Positions 12,001 through 25,150 are shown, counted from the stretch's first letter. The stretch is 64,000 bases of DNA from Physcomitrium patens (GCF_000002425.4 NC_037260.1:11389912-11453911); one strand, 5' to 3'. Notes: generated from the sequence alone by a model not told the origin. A program made the numbers and translations.

Positions 12001-13335
12001 AGAACTTCTATTCATTATGTAGAGGCATAAATGAACCAAATCAAAGTAAATGAGATAAAAAAAATAATATAAACATATATAAGAAGGAATTAAGAATAGA
12101 TTTTAGCAAAATTTATTCTTAAAATCCAAGAATTGATACTTGGAGAGGACTAATTATTAATCTACGTCAAAATCAGACCCCAAGGTACAAAACTATGCAC
12201 CTACAATGACTCACAAGTTTTTTGATAGATCAAAGGAATAAATTTGAAAGCAAACTTAGTAATAAATTTTTAGACATTAGTTTCATGTTATTTGAAATCA
12301 TATTGATATTTTGAGGGATTTTCAAAGCTAATAATATTTTTGGTTGGTTTAGATTTTGAAAAATAAAAATATGTTTATAAATTTGAGGATTTCTTGAGTT
12401 TTTTGGTGTATATATAAGTGAATTACGGACAATGTATTGGTGTATGAGTTGTAAATGTGTTTACAAATTAAGAAGTCAATTAAACAATTTGATCAAAGTG
12501 TGTGAAGATTTTTGTGGGTTGAGGTTTCAAAAATTGGAGTTTAATGGTTAATAAGTATTTCTAAGATCTTTAGTAATTTGTTAATTGGATTTAAGTGAAT
12601 TTTTTTTTTTTGGATACCAAACTTGATTTCCAATATTCTAGATAAAATTTAAGAGAAATTCAATGATTTAAGAAGGAGATATTCATGCTAGAAGTTCAAC
12701 ATTCAGATTGGAATAAGAAATTGCTTAACACCCATTTGGATTATCTTGCATTTCTCTCAATTGGGAAGTGTGATTGATTTTTATCTTTCTTATACTTGTT
12801 CTTTATTAAGACATTAAAAATTTTGCAAAGTTTGAGTTGATATCAATGGTTCAATCATAAGTTATTGAGGTTCTATTTTGCTAAAGGATTTATTAAGAAT
12901 TTATTTAAAGTCTAGATTTTGATTAGGATTTTGTTAGGATTAGGATTTTCTTAGGACTTGGTTAGGATTAGGATTTGCTTAGGATTTAGTTTAGAATTTT
13001 TTTAGGATTTTTTTAGGTTTTAAGGATTTATTAGGGTTTCATTGAGATTTTATCTAGGATTTTATTAAGGTTTAATTAGAGTTTCAATTAGGATTTGATC
13101 TCGGATTTGTCTTAGGATTTGATTAAGATTCAATTAGGATTTTAATTAGGATTATATTATTTTTTTTGTGAATTTTTTTAAATTTATTTCAATAGATTAA
13201 AGTTTGATTAGATTATTAGAGATTACTTGAAGTTTATTTAAGGCTCTATTAGGCTTGGTAGAATTATTGTTGAATTGTTACTTACCTTCCACGAATAGGT
13301 GTTTGGTGCATTTTCTAGCAAGAATATATGACATC
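11985..13335 (-). repeat. Repeat family copy C (inverted relative to A and B)
   Basis: Read on the minus strand it begins near 13330 with TTGCTAGAAAATGCACCAAA then CACCTATTCGTGGAAGGTAA (compare copy B CACCTAGTTGTGGAAGATAA). It runs through an AATCCTAA-type array (about 13150-12900) and ends with TGGGGTCTGATTTTGACGTA near 12170. No coding sequence is seen. Confidence 0.55.
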
Positions 13336-13339
13336 AAAG

Positions 13340-14375
13340 AGTAGAATTTGAAAACAGATAAGAGAAAGATTTTTTTAATATTGATTTCAAGTGATTTAAA
13401 GTACATAACAACTTTATAAAGGCTTTTCAAAATTTGGATTCTTTTTGAGTGACTTTGGATTTGGAGAAATTCAAAGAGTTTGTACTTTGGACAATTGTGT
13501 GAAATTTATAGATGATCTATAGATGAAATTTTGTTATTAAGTGATAATTATTATTTATAATTTGTATTATTAGTTTGAACTTGATTTAAAAAAAAATTAG
13601 ATTTTATTGAAGCTCAAACATATTAAAATCTTCGAAATTGGGATTTAAAGGACTAGTGACAGTTTCTATAATATCTATCAATCTATTAGTTGGATTAGAA
13701 TAAAATTTTTCATACAAGTAGTCAACTTGACTTTTAATAATTGTGTAAAATTTGAGACTTATTAAATAATATAATTAAGAGATTTTAATTCTAGAATATC
13801 AACATCAAAGTTAGAGAAGGAAGCCAACAAATACCTCAGCAAATTCTAGAGATTATCTTCTATTTGATATGTTCAATCTTCTTTTATTATTTTTTTATAT
13901 CTTATCAATTTAGTTGTTTAGTTATATCTTATCTAATATTTTATTAGGATTCATTAAGATTTTAGTAGGATTAATTTAAAGTTTAAAATTTTTTTAGGAT
14001 TTGATTAGGATTTATTTAGGATTTATTTAGGATTTATTTAAGATTTTTATTTTTATTATCTTTAATATTCTTTATTATTTCTTTAAAAAAATTATTTCTA
14101 TTATTTCTTTAAATTATTTTTATTATTTTAAGGTTTTATTTTTTTATTTTTTAAAGATTTCTTTCTTAGTTTTCTTTGAGATTAATTATGACTCCTTTAT
14201 GAATCTTTTATAACTTCTTTCAAATTTCTTTTGCATTGATTAAAATTTTATTAGAGTTGTTAAAGATTATTTAAGATTTATTTAAGACTCTATTAGAATT
14301 TGTAGGATTTTTATGTTATATTTTTACTTATTTTCTAGAACTAGGTGCATTTTCAAGCAAGAATATACGTAATAT
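13340..14375 (-). repeat. Repeat family copy D (inverted, truncated)
   Basis: On the minus strand it starts near 14370 with ATCATATTACGTATATTC then TTGCTTGAAAATGCACCTAG, the same terminus as copy B. It includes the array at 13930-14050 and the block AAATTTTATTCTAATCCAAC (copy B: AAAATTTTTACTCCAATCTAAC). It lacks the right-hand third that A, B and C have, as if cut by copy C. Confidence 0.5.
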
Positions 14376-14384
14376 GATAAAAAT

Positions 14385-15300
14385 GGATAGGTCTTCAATT
14401 ATTCCATGTTTATTGAGATACTTAATAAATTCATAGCTAATAAATTCTTTGCCTCTATTAAAACATAGCTGGATCAACTTGCATCCACTTTGGTATTTGA
14501 CTATAAAATAAAATAATTTAAAATTAACAAGGATATTAGCTTTTAAGCTAAAAAAAATCCAAGATTGTTGGTTCTAATCATCAGTAAGAAGCAAAAAATA
14601 TCATAATTTATTTATTCATGGAATCAAAAAAAGGTTGTTAAGGTTAGTATAGATGAGTGTAAGAAGCATGGTCATTTGATGAGTCATTTTTTTCAAAATT
14701 TCTTGATAGATTTGCTTGCCTTTGAGATAAGTTATACAAAGTTGAAAAGTAACATTAAAAACTAGGATGCCAATTACAAGATTTTATCTGATTAATATAT
14801 CCAAACTATCAAAATTTACATGATTAAGATGTTTATGCGAAAGTTTGGATATATTGGCAAAATTTTGATTCATATGAATGAGTAAACTTTGATTTTATGG
14901 TTTCTTGGAAATGCATAAAGCTTGTATAACCTAGTTCTATTATTTTGTCAATCTAAGAGGAAGAATATATGCAATTTTCTTTGATTAAAGATAACACAAG
15001 AAGATCAATCAAATACAAGAATATGCCCATCATTTGTAAGCAATTCATAGATAAGATATTACAATGAAGGCCAAAAACATATTTCACATCTATGACAATA
15101 TTTATTTATCACAAAGATAGGAAAACATCAATTGGTCCACGTCTTTTGATTACATGAACATGCCATCTTGCTAAGATTATAGAAGATGAATAAAATGGAA
15201 CTAGATATTGAAATAAATTTTTATTCCTTGAAAAATGAGCCAAAGCCCCAAAATCAAAGATCCAATTGAATTTTGTTCCTTGCAATGTGAGCAAATCAAA
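14385..15300 (-). pseudogene. Decayed Ty1/copia fragment: protease and start of integrase
   Basis: On the minus strand the 61-codon frame at 15294-15109 reads FNWIFDFGALAHFSRNKNLF, then ARWHVHVIKRRGPIDVF. This is the copia protease pattern WILDSGATSHM..LFQ...LGDGSxHxVxGxG, with the catalytic DSGA changed to DFGA. About 650 bases further on, near 14490-14390, broken frames give NRGKEFISYEFIKYLNKHGI, the integrase box DNGGEFxSxEFxxYLxxHGI with Asp-Asn decayed. The remaining part of integrase is cut off at 14385 where repeat copy D begins. The spacing between the two boxes fits an intact gag-pre-integrase interval. Confidence 0.7.
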
Positions 15301-16340
15301 GGTTGTCTTTAAGAATTCTTTAGAATGGGATTTGTCATAAGATTATTCTAATTATTCTACCTTGTTAATATTAGATTGATGAAAAGAGGACTATAGATTG
15401 TAATTTATAATTAAATGTATGAAAAAAGTAATTTGATAAGAAGAAGCTTAAGGTTGCAATATTGATCTATAATTCAATGGTGATATAATATAAAGAAGTA
15501 TTAGTGCAGGATAATACCTAAAGGTATATCAATGATTGCGACAAGAATAGAAAAAGTTATTGAGGTTTATTTGACTACAAAAAGAAGTTTTATATATATG
15601 GTATTAATGTGGAGCCAAGTAAAACCTATTAATTGCATATCAAAGCTACATAATAAGTGTATTGTTAGAATTAGTTTGTTGGAATGATAGATGATGGTCT
15701 TCTATATGAAGCCAAGGACTAAGTTTCTTGAAAAGAAGGATTTTTTTGCTCATTAAGAATTTAGGCAAGCAAATAAATTAAATCATTGTAGTAAGAAGCT
15801 AAGGATTTTGTAGACAATAAGAGCATTTTTTTGAAGATGGCCATTGTGTACTAATTCACATTTATGACATCATTATGTCCATGTTTTTAGATGTCTATAA
15901 ATTCTTCTATTTATTGAGCACCACCATTGTATCAGCAATGGTGTATGTGTAATACATACTTGCAAGCTTATTCCAAGCAATATGCAGATCCATGATGTCT
16001 TATACAAAAATGCATAGGTTGAATTATAAAAAAAAAAACTTAATGATGGAGAATATATATTATTAATTGAACCAAAGTCTTTTGGAATCTTGTATGGGCT
16101 TTTTGATTGCAATTGATGGTAAAATAGAAGACACTAGTGTCCATGAAATTATGGCCTTAAATAGTTGAGCTTGTTGTTCCAAAAATTATATCATCTAAGA
16201 TTGGTAGAGCTATTGAGAGAAGTGTTTCTCCTACCACATGCCAAAGTTCTTTCCTAAAGAAGATACTATATAATATTGACTTTTAGAGTCAAAATTTTGA
16301 TGGTCCTATAAGCGCCACTTTCTTAGAGACAAGAATATCT
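15301..16340 (-). other. Probable decayed copia gag region, no definite domain
   Basis: Upstream, on the minus strand, of the copia protease. Broken frames are present, including a 79-codon one at 16112-15873, but none carries a zinc knuckle or other sure Gag mark. Assignment rests on position only. Confidence 0.35.
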
Positions 16341-16535
16341 ATAATGTCTATCAAAAAATAAGATAAAAATAAATAAATAAATAATATTGTGCAAATAAAT
16401 TAATTGAATTTGAATGAAGAATAGAATTTTATAACACATACTATGACATCACTTAGAGGGACTAACAATGTGCAACTAATACATAAAAATTAAAGAACTT
16501 AGGACCTAATCTAGTCTAATATCATATAAAAAGAA

Positions 16536-16590
<55 letters not shown>

Positions 16591-17292
16591 TACAAGACTT
16601 GAGCAAGTCTATACATTTATACACAAAGTATTGGAGTTAACATTGATAAAGATGAATAAATGCATATTTTTATCATTGAAAATATTAATTGTAAGTGATC
16701 AGTTTGTGATTTTGCTATTAACACCAAAAGAATATTTTCTTAAATAAATGAACAACTTTGGTGTATGTTGTATATTAGAGGTAATTATTTTTATTTTATT
16801 TTTATTTTTATTTTTTCCTTTCTTAGAGATGAGAAGAAAGAAAGAAAGAGAAAAAAAAGAGATCTAGACGGATTCTATCTCTAATGACTTAATTCAAAGA
16901 TCAGTCACTTGCTAATGTTTCTTCATCAATCTTACATAATTTGATAAGAACTAGGCTTGATTCAGCAATAATAAAGGACTATAGACCATTCTCATTGGTT
17001 ACATAATCACTTAATCAAATTTAATCATATTGAGAATGAGGAAATATAGAAGCCAATATTTATTGAATATGCACATTTGATACAAAATCCCAATTACATT
17101 CACCAACTGTGTTATCATTATAATTATATTTTAAAATTATTATGCAATTGAGTACGGTGAGTTAGTTGGATTTTTTTTAAATAAGTATAGTTGTTTTATC
17201 ATGTAAACACCAAAAAGTGTTGAATTCATGAAAAAATCAGCATAAAAATGCGGCCAATAGTAAAGGTTTCTACTAGTCTCTCTCTCTATATA

Positions 17293-17329
<37 letters not shown>

Positions 17330-17426
17330 GAATCTACTTAACAAATCTAAATACAATTTGATTCATATGTAAGTAGTTTTAGTATTTAGCTTATATTAGC
17401 ATGTAAGACTTAAATATAATAGTTTT

Positions 17427-17467
<41 letters not shown>

Positions 17468-19319
17468 CTCTATTATTATGTAAAAAATTAGAATTTTAAA
17501 ACTTTAAATAGTAATTTACTTGATTCTTGTTTTTCTTTATTTTTATTTATTTATTTATTTATATAGACATATATTAAAAAATTAAATTTAAAAAAAAATG
17601 CATGTATAATTTTTTACATTTTTTTGAAATATTTGTTAGAAAAATATTATTGATATTATTAATTTGAAAAAAATTAAAATAAATTTTAATAAGGAAAAAT
17701 TTATTTTAATCAAGTTATTTCATTATTTTTTTCATGTCTTTTAAAGGACATTACATTGTTTAAATTCAATTTAAAGAACATTATCAATTCATGATTTATC
17801 TATATAAAATATTTCTTGTTTATGTGCAAAATTGTGTCATTCTTTTTTTGGCTATTGTTGCATGTTTGAAAATCCATTGTGCAATTTATATTTATTTATC
17901 AAGGCCAAGACATTCTATTATGATGCTTTTTATTTTGTGTCTTCACAACCCTCAATTTTGAAAGGATTGAAATCATTTAAAAAAAAATGAATAATGAGAA
18001 GTTTAATTGGATGAGAAAGCTCTCCAACAAAGTAGGCTTGTATTTAGGATTAAGTATCTTGATGTGAATGAAAGTTCATAAATCAAAGTTGGCAAAAGTT
18101 GTAACAATTTTTATGACGTGGAAGCTCTGAATCATACTATTGCCTTAATTGAATTATTTTATTGACTGTAAACGGTATTTTGCACAAAATATTTTATTCA
18201 ATCTCTTATTTCTTACCATTTTAAAATATTGTATGTTTTTATGGTAAATGCTGTAATATGTTTCACACTAACACTGGATTTGAGTTTATTGATTTTTTGA
18301 TATTCATTATTTATTTATTTATTGTAAATATTAAAAAATAAATCTAAAACTAAATAGTTTCAATAATTCAATATATTTACAAAATCATCAAAGAAAAAAC
18401 ACTATTTTTAACTTAATTTTAATTACACATATATTTTATATATATATATTAAAGGTTTGGTATCTTCATAACAAAAATCTCAATACAAAATTGTATAGAA
18501 CATGTATTTAGAAATTTATTTATAATTTTATTTCTTAGTATTTTTTATTTTGATATAATCTTAGAATTTCATAGTACATTTTATTTTAAGCATTGAGCAC
18601 AAGGATTTGTAACATACATATAGAGAATTCTTAATACTACATTTCCATTTGATATCACTACACTCCATGTAACCTCTTCATCAACCACTAGTTAATAAAA
18701 TATTTTTTTCTTATGCACATTTTTTTCCTTTCTTTGCTTTGAAAAATAATGGTGTTTGAGAAAGAAACATTAAATACTTAAAATAAAAAATAAATAAAAT
18801 AAAATAAAATTTTGAGTCTTTTTTTATAAACAAAAGCATAATATTTACCTCAAGAAATGTTTATTTCATTGCCAAAAATACAAATAATATTTCATTTATT
18901 TATTCTATTTTTGGATCAATATTGGGATTGAATAGTGGGCTACCAAATGCACCCCAAGCAAAGAAACACACTTATTAGTCAATTTAAGTTGTGTGAAGGT
19001 CACGTAGCAACATCAAATAGAGATGTAGCATTAACAATTCTCTATTTGTTTATATGTGTCTCTCTCTTTGTATGTATGTATGTATGTATGGATATATATA
19101 TATATATATATATTTTGTTAGCACTTCCAAGCGATGCTTGCAGCTACAATAGATTTATAACAATAATACCACACTAGAATCTCATCTCGTACAATCAATT
19201 TTGATTTTGGAATGTCAGAACATAATGAAAGAAGCATAGAAGTCGATTAATTATGTAAATTGAATGAATGTGGCAAAGGAGAGTAGTGGGATATTATTGA
19301 AGAATAATAGAAGCATGGT
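16341..19319. other. AT-rich intergenic DNA with microsatellites
   Basis: No gene is seen. It holds (TA)n tracts at about 16541-16584, 17296-17325, 17433-17464 and 18438-18450, and a compound (TATG)n-(TA)n tract at 19068-19114. Base composition changes abruptly near 19300 to the higher-GC gene region. Confidence 0.7.
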
Positions 19320-19752
19320 GACGTGGACCCACGGAATCCACACTAAAAAGCTCCACAACGCAGCGAGGGATACCGCCAGCTGTCAGGTCGAATTTCCCAA
19401 TGGTGCTCCGTTTCACGGAATCGATGGAAAGTAGGATAATGAAAACGAATGAATTTCATCCTTATGACGAAGGTTCCGTCATAAATCATCCATCAAGATG
19501 GGCTTTGCGCCTAAGCCGCTAGAATCTGGTGCTGGGAGCTCGCGCGCTGGGTGCGAATGCGTGGCCGTCGTGCTTGCATTCTCAAAGCGAGACGAGCGAC
19601 CATCGATTGATCGCGGAGCGCTGAGAGTGGAACCACACGCGGGAGGGGCGATGTGGACCCCGAGGCGGTCGTGACCATGGCGGACGAGAAGAGAGGAAGG
19701 CTGCAGCGTTGAGCCTGCTCAAGAGGCTGGTCTCGGAGAGGAATGAGAGGCT
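19320..19752 (+). promoter_or_regulatory. Promoter and leader of the STAY-GREEN gene
   Basis: Composition shifts from AT-rich to GC-rich here. The leader has an upstream ORF, ATGGCGGACGAGAAG.. from 19677 to the TGA at 19712, in a strong context (GACCATGG). A second ATG at 19743 is out of frame with the main start and overlaps it for more than 100 bases. Both would be expected to reduce translation from 19753 if the mRNA starts upstream of them. No clear TATA box was found near the presumed start. Confidence 0.45.
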
Positions 19753-20219
19753 ATGGCAATGTCATTGTCATCGCAATGCTCCCGGGTCCAAGTCGGAGTA
19801 GTCCGAGTTACGAACCTCACCATCGTTTCCACTTCGACGCGGTCTTGTCTTCGCTCCGGGGAGGAGCCTTGGGCGGCCTTCGTTGGTAGCTGTCGCAGGT
19901 GTAGGGGATCGAATTTGAAGGTGGTGGATTGTGCAGGGTTGTTGCATCGGCTTGGGAAGTCGCCGGCAGAGAGGCGAGGGGCGGGGTTCTTTATCGCGAG
20001 GGAGAGTGCGTCGAAGCATTGTAGACCGCAGCTGAAGAGGTGTGCAGTGGTAAGTTATGGAGGTTTTGCTTCCTATTCCATAGTCTGGAGAGAGATTTCG
20101 TTTTTTCAGTTGTTATCGCACATGGGGTTTTGATCATTAGAGCCACTGGTCAGCTTCTGCATTTGCTTCTGTCTAAACTCAGAAACGATGAGAACAGATT
20201 TCGATTTGAAATTCGCTTA

Positions 20220-20259
<40 letters not shown>

Positions 20260-22688
20260 GAATGTAATCCTGTAATCAGCATTGCTCTCGGAATCGGTGT
20301 AAATGAATCGAACAAACTGGTTACGAAGTATTATGAATGAGATCCCCGTCAGTATAACTATATTCTCAGCTTTTTGACCGGGGTTAACAGATTGATTCAC
20401 CTAATTGGAATGGTGCCACCACATCCAACAATTTGGAATAATACTCGTAGTATGTAATCCATTTTGCTTCGGTTAGCTTTGGCTCAAGTATTTCATGTCC
20501 CTATTGTAGGAGCACGAGATTGACGCAATCACTTATCGGATTATGCCAGGCTCTCTCGATCTTTCGCATTCATAAGTCCGATTCCATCTTCTTTGCAAGC
20601 GTAGAAACTGGTTTAATTATGCGGAATGCTTTTATGCATTAGCACGAATTATGATTGCAACTTACTGCTGTAAAATATCCATCTGTGAAATATAGACTAT
20701 TTTCAGCAATGAGGAGATGGTGTGGGCTCTATTTTTGATGTAATGGTCCAGTGTCCAAGGAGAAACTGAACAGAAGTGTATGCAATCTGCATGTTTTAAT
20801 AATCAAATGGTGGTTTACTGCACTATCTCAGCTGTCGTGGACTTTAATTAAGATTTTTTCTGAAGTATAGTTTGATACCTTAGAGCTTTAAATTCGAAAC
20901 TTTAAAATGAATAATCTCCTCGGTTGATTTGCAACCAATTGGTTGGCTCATTTTTCCGAGCACGGGAGAAGAAGTATTCTACACGCAGAAGTTTATTGAC
21001 ATATTGCCAAAGTTATTCTTATGTCTAGCTCGCATGTGGTACTAAATCCACTTTAGGCCTCGCAAGTTGTTATGGTTGGAACATTCATGGTGACCCTTGC
21101 TTAGTGGATGTACCTGTTGTTTTGATATCTCTTTTGGAATTGTGCTGTTTTTGGTAAGGTTGCTAGGTTATTCAGTCCGGGGGATTTTGACGCTTCAAAG
21201 CTGACAGCAAAATTTGAAGGTGGTACAGAAGTCATAAAAGCGAAAACTGTTGAGGATCTTCTACCTCGCAAGTACACCCTAACGCACAGTGATGTCACGG
21301 GGGAGCTATTACTTTCTATTGGCCCCTCTTTTAATCGACGACAAGTAAGTGCGTTATCTAAGTCAAGATACGACTTCTTCCTTGTGAATGCTTTGACGTT
21401 TTATTAACAGGTTTGCGCCAAATTGCGCGTGGTGTTTCCTTTGTGAAAAGTGGTTGCATGTAGTTCATTGTATACGAGATCGCTTGTTCAGACTAGTGGA
21501 TAGATTCTTACCTAGACACAGTATTGAGTAATCTACGCACCACAATGCGAAGACTTGGTGAAATTGGTGTTAATGAGATAACGATGATGATTTTGCACAG
21601 CTTACAGACTGGTATACACGGCTGATGAGGGATGAAATAGTCGCAGAATGGAGAATACGTGAGCAGATCTCTCTCCATGTCCATTGCCACGTAAGTGGGG
21701 GCCACGTTCTTCTCGCACCAGCTGCTCTTCGAAATAGCATATTTGAGCGAGAAATGCCTCTGGTCAGTCTCTAAATCCAAGCGTAAGCGGATTCATTTAA
21801 GGGTTTTTCCACACTTTGTCCTAATTCAAACCCGCCTTTGCTTTAAGTTCTGTTTTTATTGCGTTGATACACGAGTGATAGATGGTAGCTTTTGACGTGA
21901 ACTTTGATTTTTGTTTGATTACTTCGACGTTTTAAGGTGGATTCTCATAGTGATTAAACGTGAACGTAGTTTAGCAGTCTAACAGTAGAGCGGTTTGATA
22001 GACTCAATCCATTCTTAGCACTACAGCTGTACTGAACCAATCTAGAAGTGTTAACCTTTTGTTACTTTCGGGATTTGAAATGCAGGTTCTGGAAGCAATT
22101 CGGTACGGTGACAAAGACGTCCTTGCTGAATTTCCAGGTGTTTTCACTTGACCTTATTTTATCATTTTATATTTTATGTTAATCTGTTTGACTTAGGTTT
22201 GTGTTACGTTCCTGAGATACCTAGACGTAATCAGAAGGCTGCGAGGCACGCCACCATTACTTAATCTGAAACCAACAAGTGAAATAATAAGTGAATAATT
22301 TTGTCGTGTTTAATGAATTTGTGGTCAAGATCACATACCAGGCGTTAGTTCGACAGATTTTTCCATTATGCACTGTTACGATTCGCTGTCAGTGAGTTCG
22401 GAAATAGAATGGAGCATCCAAGTTGCTATATCAATGATTGTACTCATGCTTACCCTTTTCTATGTGTGTGTAGAACTCCATACGAGCACTGTGTGGGTGC
22501 ACTTCCACTCATCCGACCCTGCGTATAATCGGGCCGATTGCTGGGGTCCATTATTCTATGCAGCGTGCCCAGTTAGTCGAGCGACTGGCAAATTGGTGCC
22601 ATACTGTATTTTGGAACCTTTCACGCCCCTCAAACTGATGGATGTACGAAAGGATCCTGTCGAGCTCTGCTCAGCAATGTCTCCGTAG
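19753..22688 (+). CDS. SGR: STAY-GREEN / SGR-like magnesium dechelatase, plastid
   Basis: SGR proteins remove Mg from chlorophyll a to give pheophytin a, the first step of chlorophyll breakdown, in the chloroplast. Exons: 19753-20049, 21159-21344, 21601-21762, 22086-22137, 22474-22688 (303 residues; all GT-AG, phases consistent). Exon 1 is a 99-residue Ser/Arg/Val-rich, acid-poor leader of transit-peptide type. Family blocks follow in order: VARLFSPGDFDASKL, LPRKYTLTHSDVTGELLLSI, DEIVAEWRI, SLHVHCHVSGGHVLLAP, and VWVHFHSSDPAYNRADCWGP. The C-terminus lacks the cysteine-rich motif of angiosperm SGR1/NYE1, so it is nearer to SGR-LIKE in form. The exon 1-2 join is the least certain, since the acceptor is a weak GGTAAG. 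Intron 1 contains a (GA)n tract at about 20224-20257. Confidence 0.88.
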
Positions 22689-25150
22689 AACTTCGAGTTG
22701 AACCTGCCTGTAGTTGTGAATGTCATTGTAATTAAGTTGATGTTTCGAAACCAATTCATTCTTCAAGCACTTTTTTGAAAGTTTTCTTACATTGTACTTC
22801 AGACTGGTGCTTGAAGGTGATGAAACATCAATGTTAGAGAAGAAAGTTTAAACAAGCAGGCTTTGTACACTAGGCAGTCTAAATCACCACTAAGGCAGAT
22901 CATGAAATTGTAGACAGACATGATGTGGCATTTCAAGGCTCCTAATTTACTTTGATGACTTGTTGAGTAGGTTGCCTACTGGTTGTGTTTGATCAGTGCT
23001 CTCTACTTGTACAAATCCATTTCCACATGCCATGCCAGACTTCACTATTCTAGAATTGATAAGACACACTTGAACCTTGAAGATATTAATTCAACTTGAC
23101 ACCTATTTGTCTGACCTAGTTGGTGACAATGTTGTGTTAATTTATACCAAGCACTATTTTTTGCTGACCCGAACCATTTCCCATGCTTGCAAAAGTGTAT
23201 GAAGTAACAAGAGTTTCAGGAATCTTCTATGAACGTGTTCAATTGACATTTTCAATAATTTAATGTAAAGTAAAAAAAATAAACTTCCAATCACCCATTG
23301 CATTTCTTTTTGATGTTTTCAAAGTGGTGTTTACTGATACATTCATGTAAATGCATTTTTATAGATTGCAATGATTGAGAACACTTGCTAGTTAAAGTTT
23401 GTTAAGGATAAATCAAGTACAATAGACTAAGTAAGTGGGTCTCGTCTGTCCAAGTGTAAAGTTTCTCATGGGACCAGATGTAAAAGCGTCCATTGTTTGA
23501 AACAAGGGGTTCCCTTTAGATGAAATGTGAGGTGATCTCCTATTGCATTGTTTGTGATACATGAATGTGAGCTTAGAAGAGCAGCAATTGCAAAGAACCA
23601 ATTGTTTGTATTTGTGAAGATCAGGAAATGACTTGAAAGTGGTAAAAATACTCTTTGATGGTATAGTATGGTAGCTTGTGCTTGAAACGTGTTTGGATAT
23701 ACTATAAGCATTAGTACCTGACGTCTATTCTAGAGTTGGAAAATCTATGATATCATTGTGCATACTTTATTTTTATTTATTTATTTAATTTTTTTCCAGG
23801 TTTGCATTCTTTTGACAAGATTTGATATTTGTTTGTACAACTTGAAGGTTTACTGTTTTTTTTAGGAGTAAAGTGACTTTTGAAGTGAAGAAGGTAAAAT
23901 ATTAATTCTAAATAAAGGTATAAAACAAAGTCAATTAGTTTTCAAAAAATGTAATGGTTATAACTACTAAAATATTGCATTTCTCTTATTTTCTTAATTT
24001 ATGATACTTTTTTCTTTTCTCTACTTTTACATATGTAGCATAGAAATTAGAAAGTCTATAAATAGAATGTTGTCCAAGTTTAGAAGCAATACTACAACTA
24101 AAAAAATAGTTAGCAAAATACATCTATGGCTTGTTTGAAGCTTTTTTGTTAATAATGTTTGTTATAAAAGTCCTAAAAAATTACAATTGGACATCTATTA
24201 ATATTAGTTTATAGTTAGTTGCATATTATATAAGAATGAAGTCTCTTAGATAACAAATAAAATATTAATAGTAAGAATTTTGATTAAAATAAGCAATCGA
24301 CTTAAGAATAAAGAATATAAAAACTTAAAATAGCTTTAATATATTCCAAATAAAACTCAATGCTTAATATATATGTTGCAAGTTTTTTGGGAATGCTTTT
24401 AATCTTTGATTTCCTTAATTGTTTATATAGACACTTTGATGCTACCTGTTTTTAATACTTTTCTATCAGATTTTAATTTGTTATCAACATACATACATAC
24501 ATATACATATACATACAAACAACCAACCAACCAACAGACCATCTTCAAACATTACCATGTAAAATTTTAAAATTCAACTGAAACTATTATCTTAAAAACT
24601 CTTATCTTGTGAACTGTCGTCCCCTTACAATTTTGCAGCACTATGTTAAAATAATTTTGCTTGAACTCATATCCATCTTTGATTTAGAATATCGAAATGT
24701 TCCTTCAGTCATATTTCAAGTAACTGAGACCATATAATGGAAACTATTATGCAAATAAATAACTGCATACTAATGGTTTTACAATTGGGATTTCTATACA
24801 CAATTTCCTATTGCATTCCTACATCGAAGCTGTGCTTTTTCCGCAACATTATGATACAACCCATGGAAACCAACGGTCTTGAATAAAGACAATCCTTCTC
24901 TCCAACAACAATCCACCCATTAAAGTTCTCCATTAAAAGACTCGAAAAGAAATCAAACGAAAAGAAGGATGACCAAGGAAGGAATGAAGGCAGGATAGGA
25001 GACGAAAGATAAAGAAAAAAGAAAAGAAAGAAAAAGAAAAGATAGAAGCCAGGGGCTTCGAAAGCCGAGAAATTTAAACCGCAGCCTCCATTAAAAACGA
25101 AACTTCTCATTAATCAAATCCTGAGCTACAACCAATGCGAGCAGGAGAAG
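22689..25150. other. 3' flank of SGR and intergenic DNA
   Basis: No gene is seen. Composition falls back to AT-rich from about 23750. Short (ACAT)n/(CAAC)n tracts lie at 24488-24534. Short frames on both strands have no recognisable domain. Confidence 0.6.
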
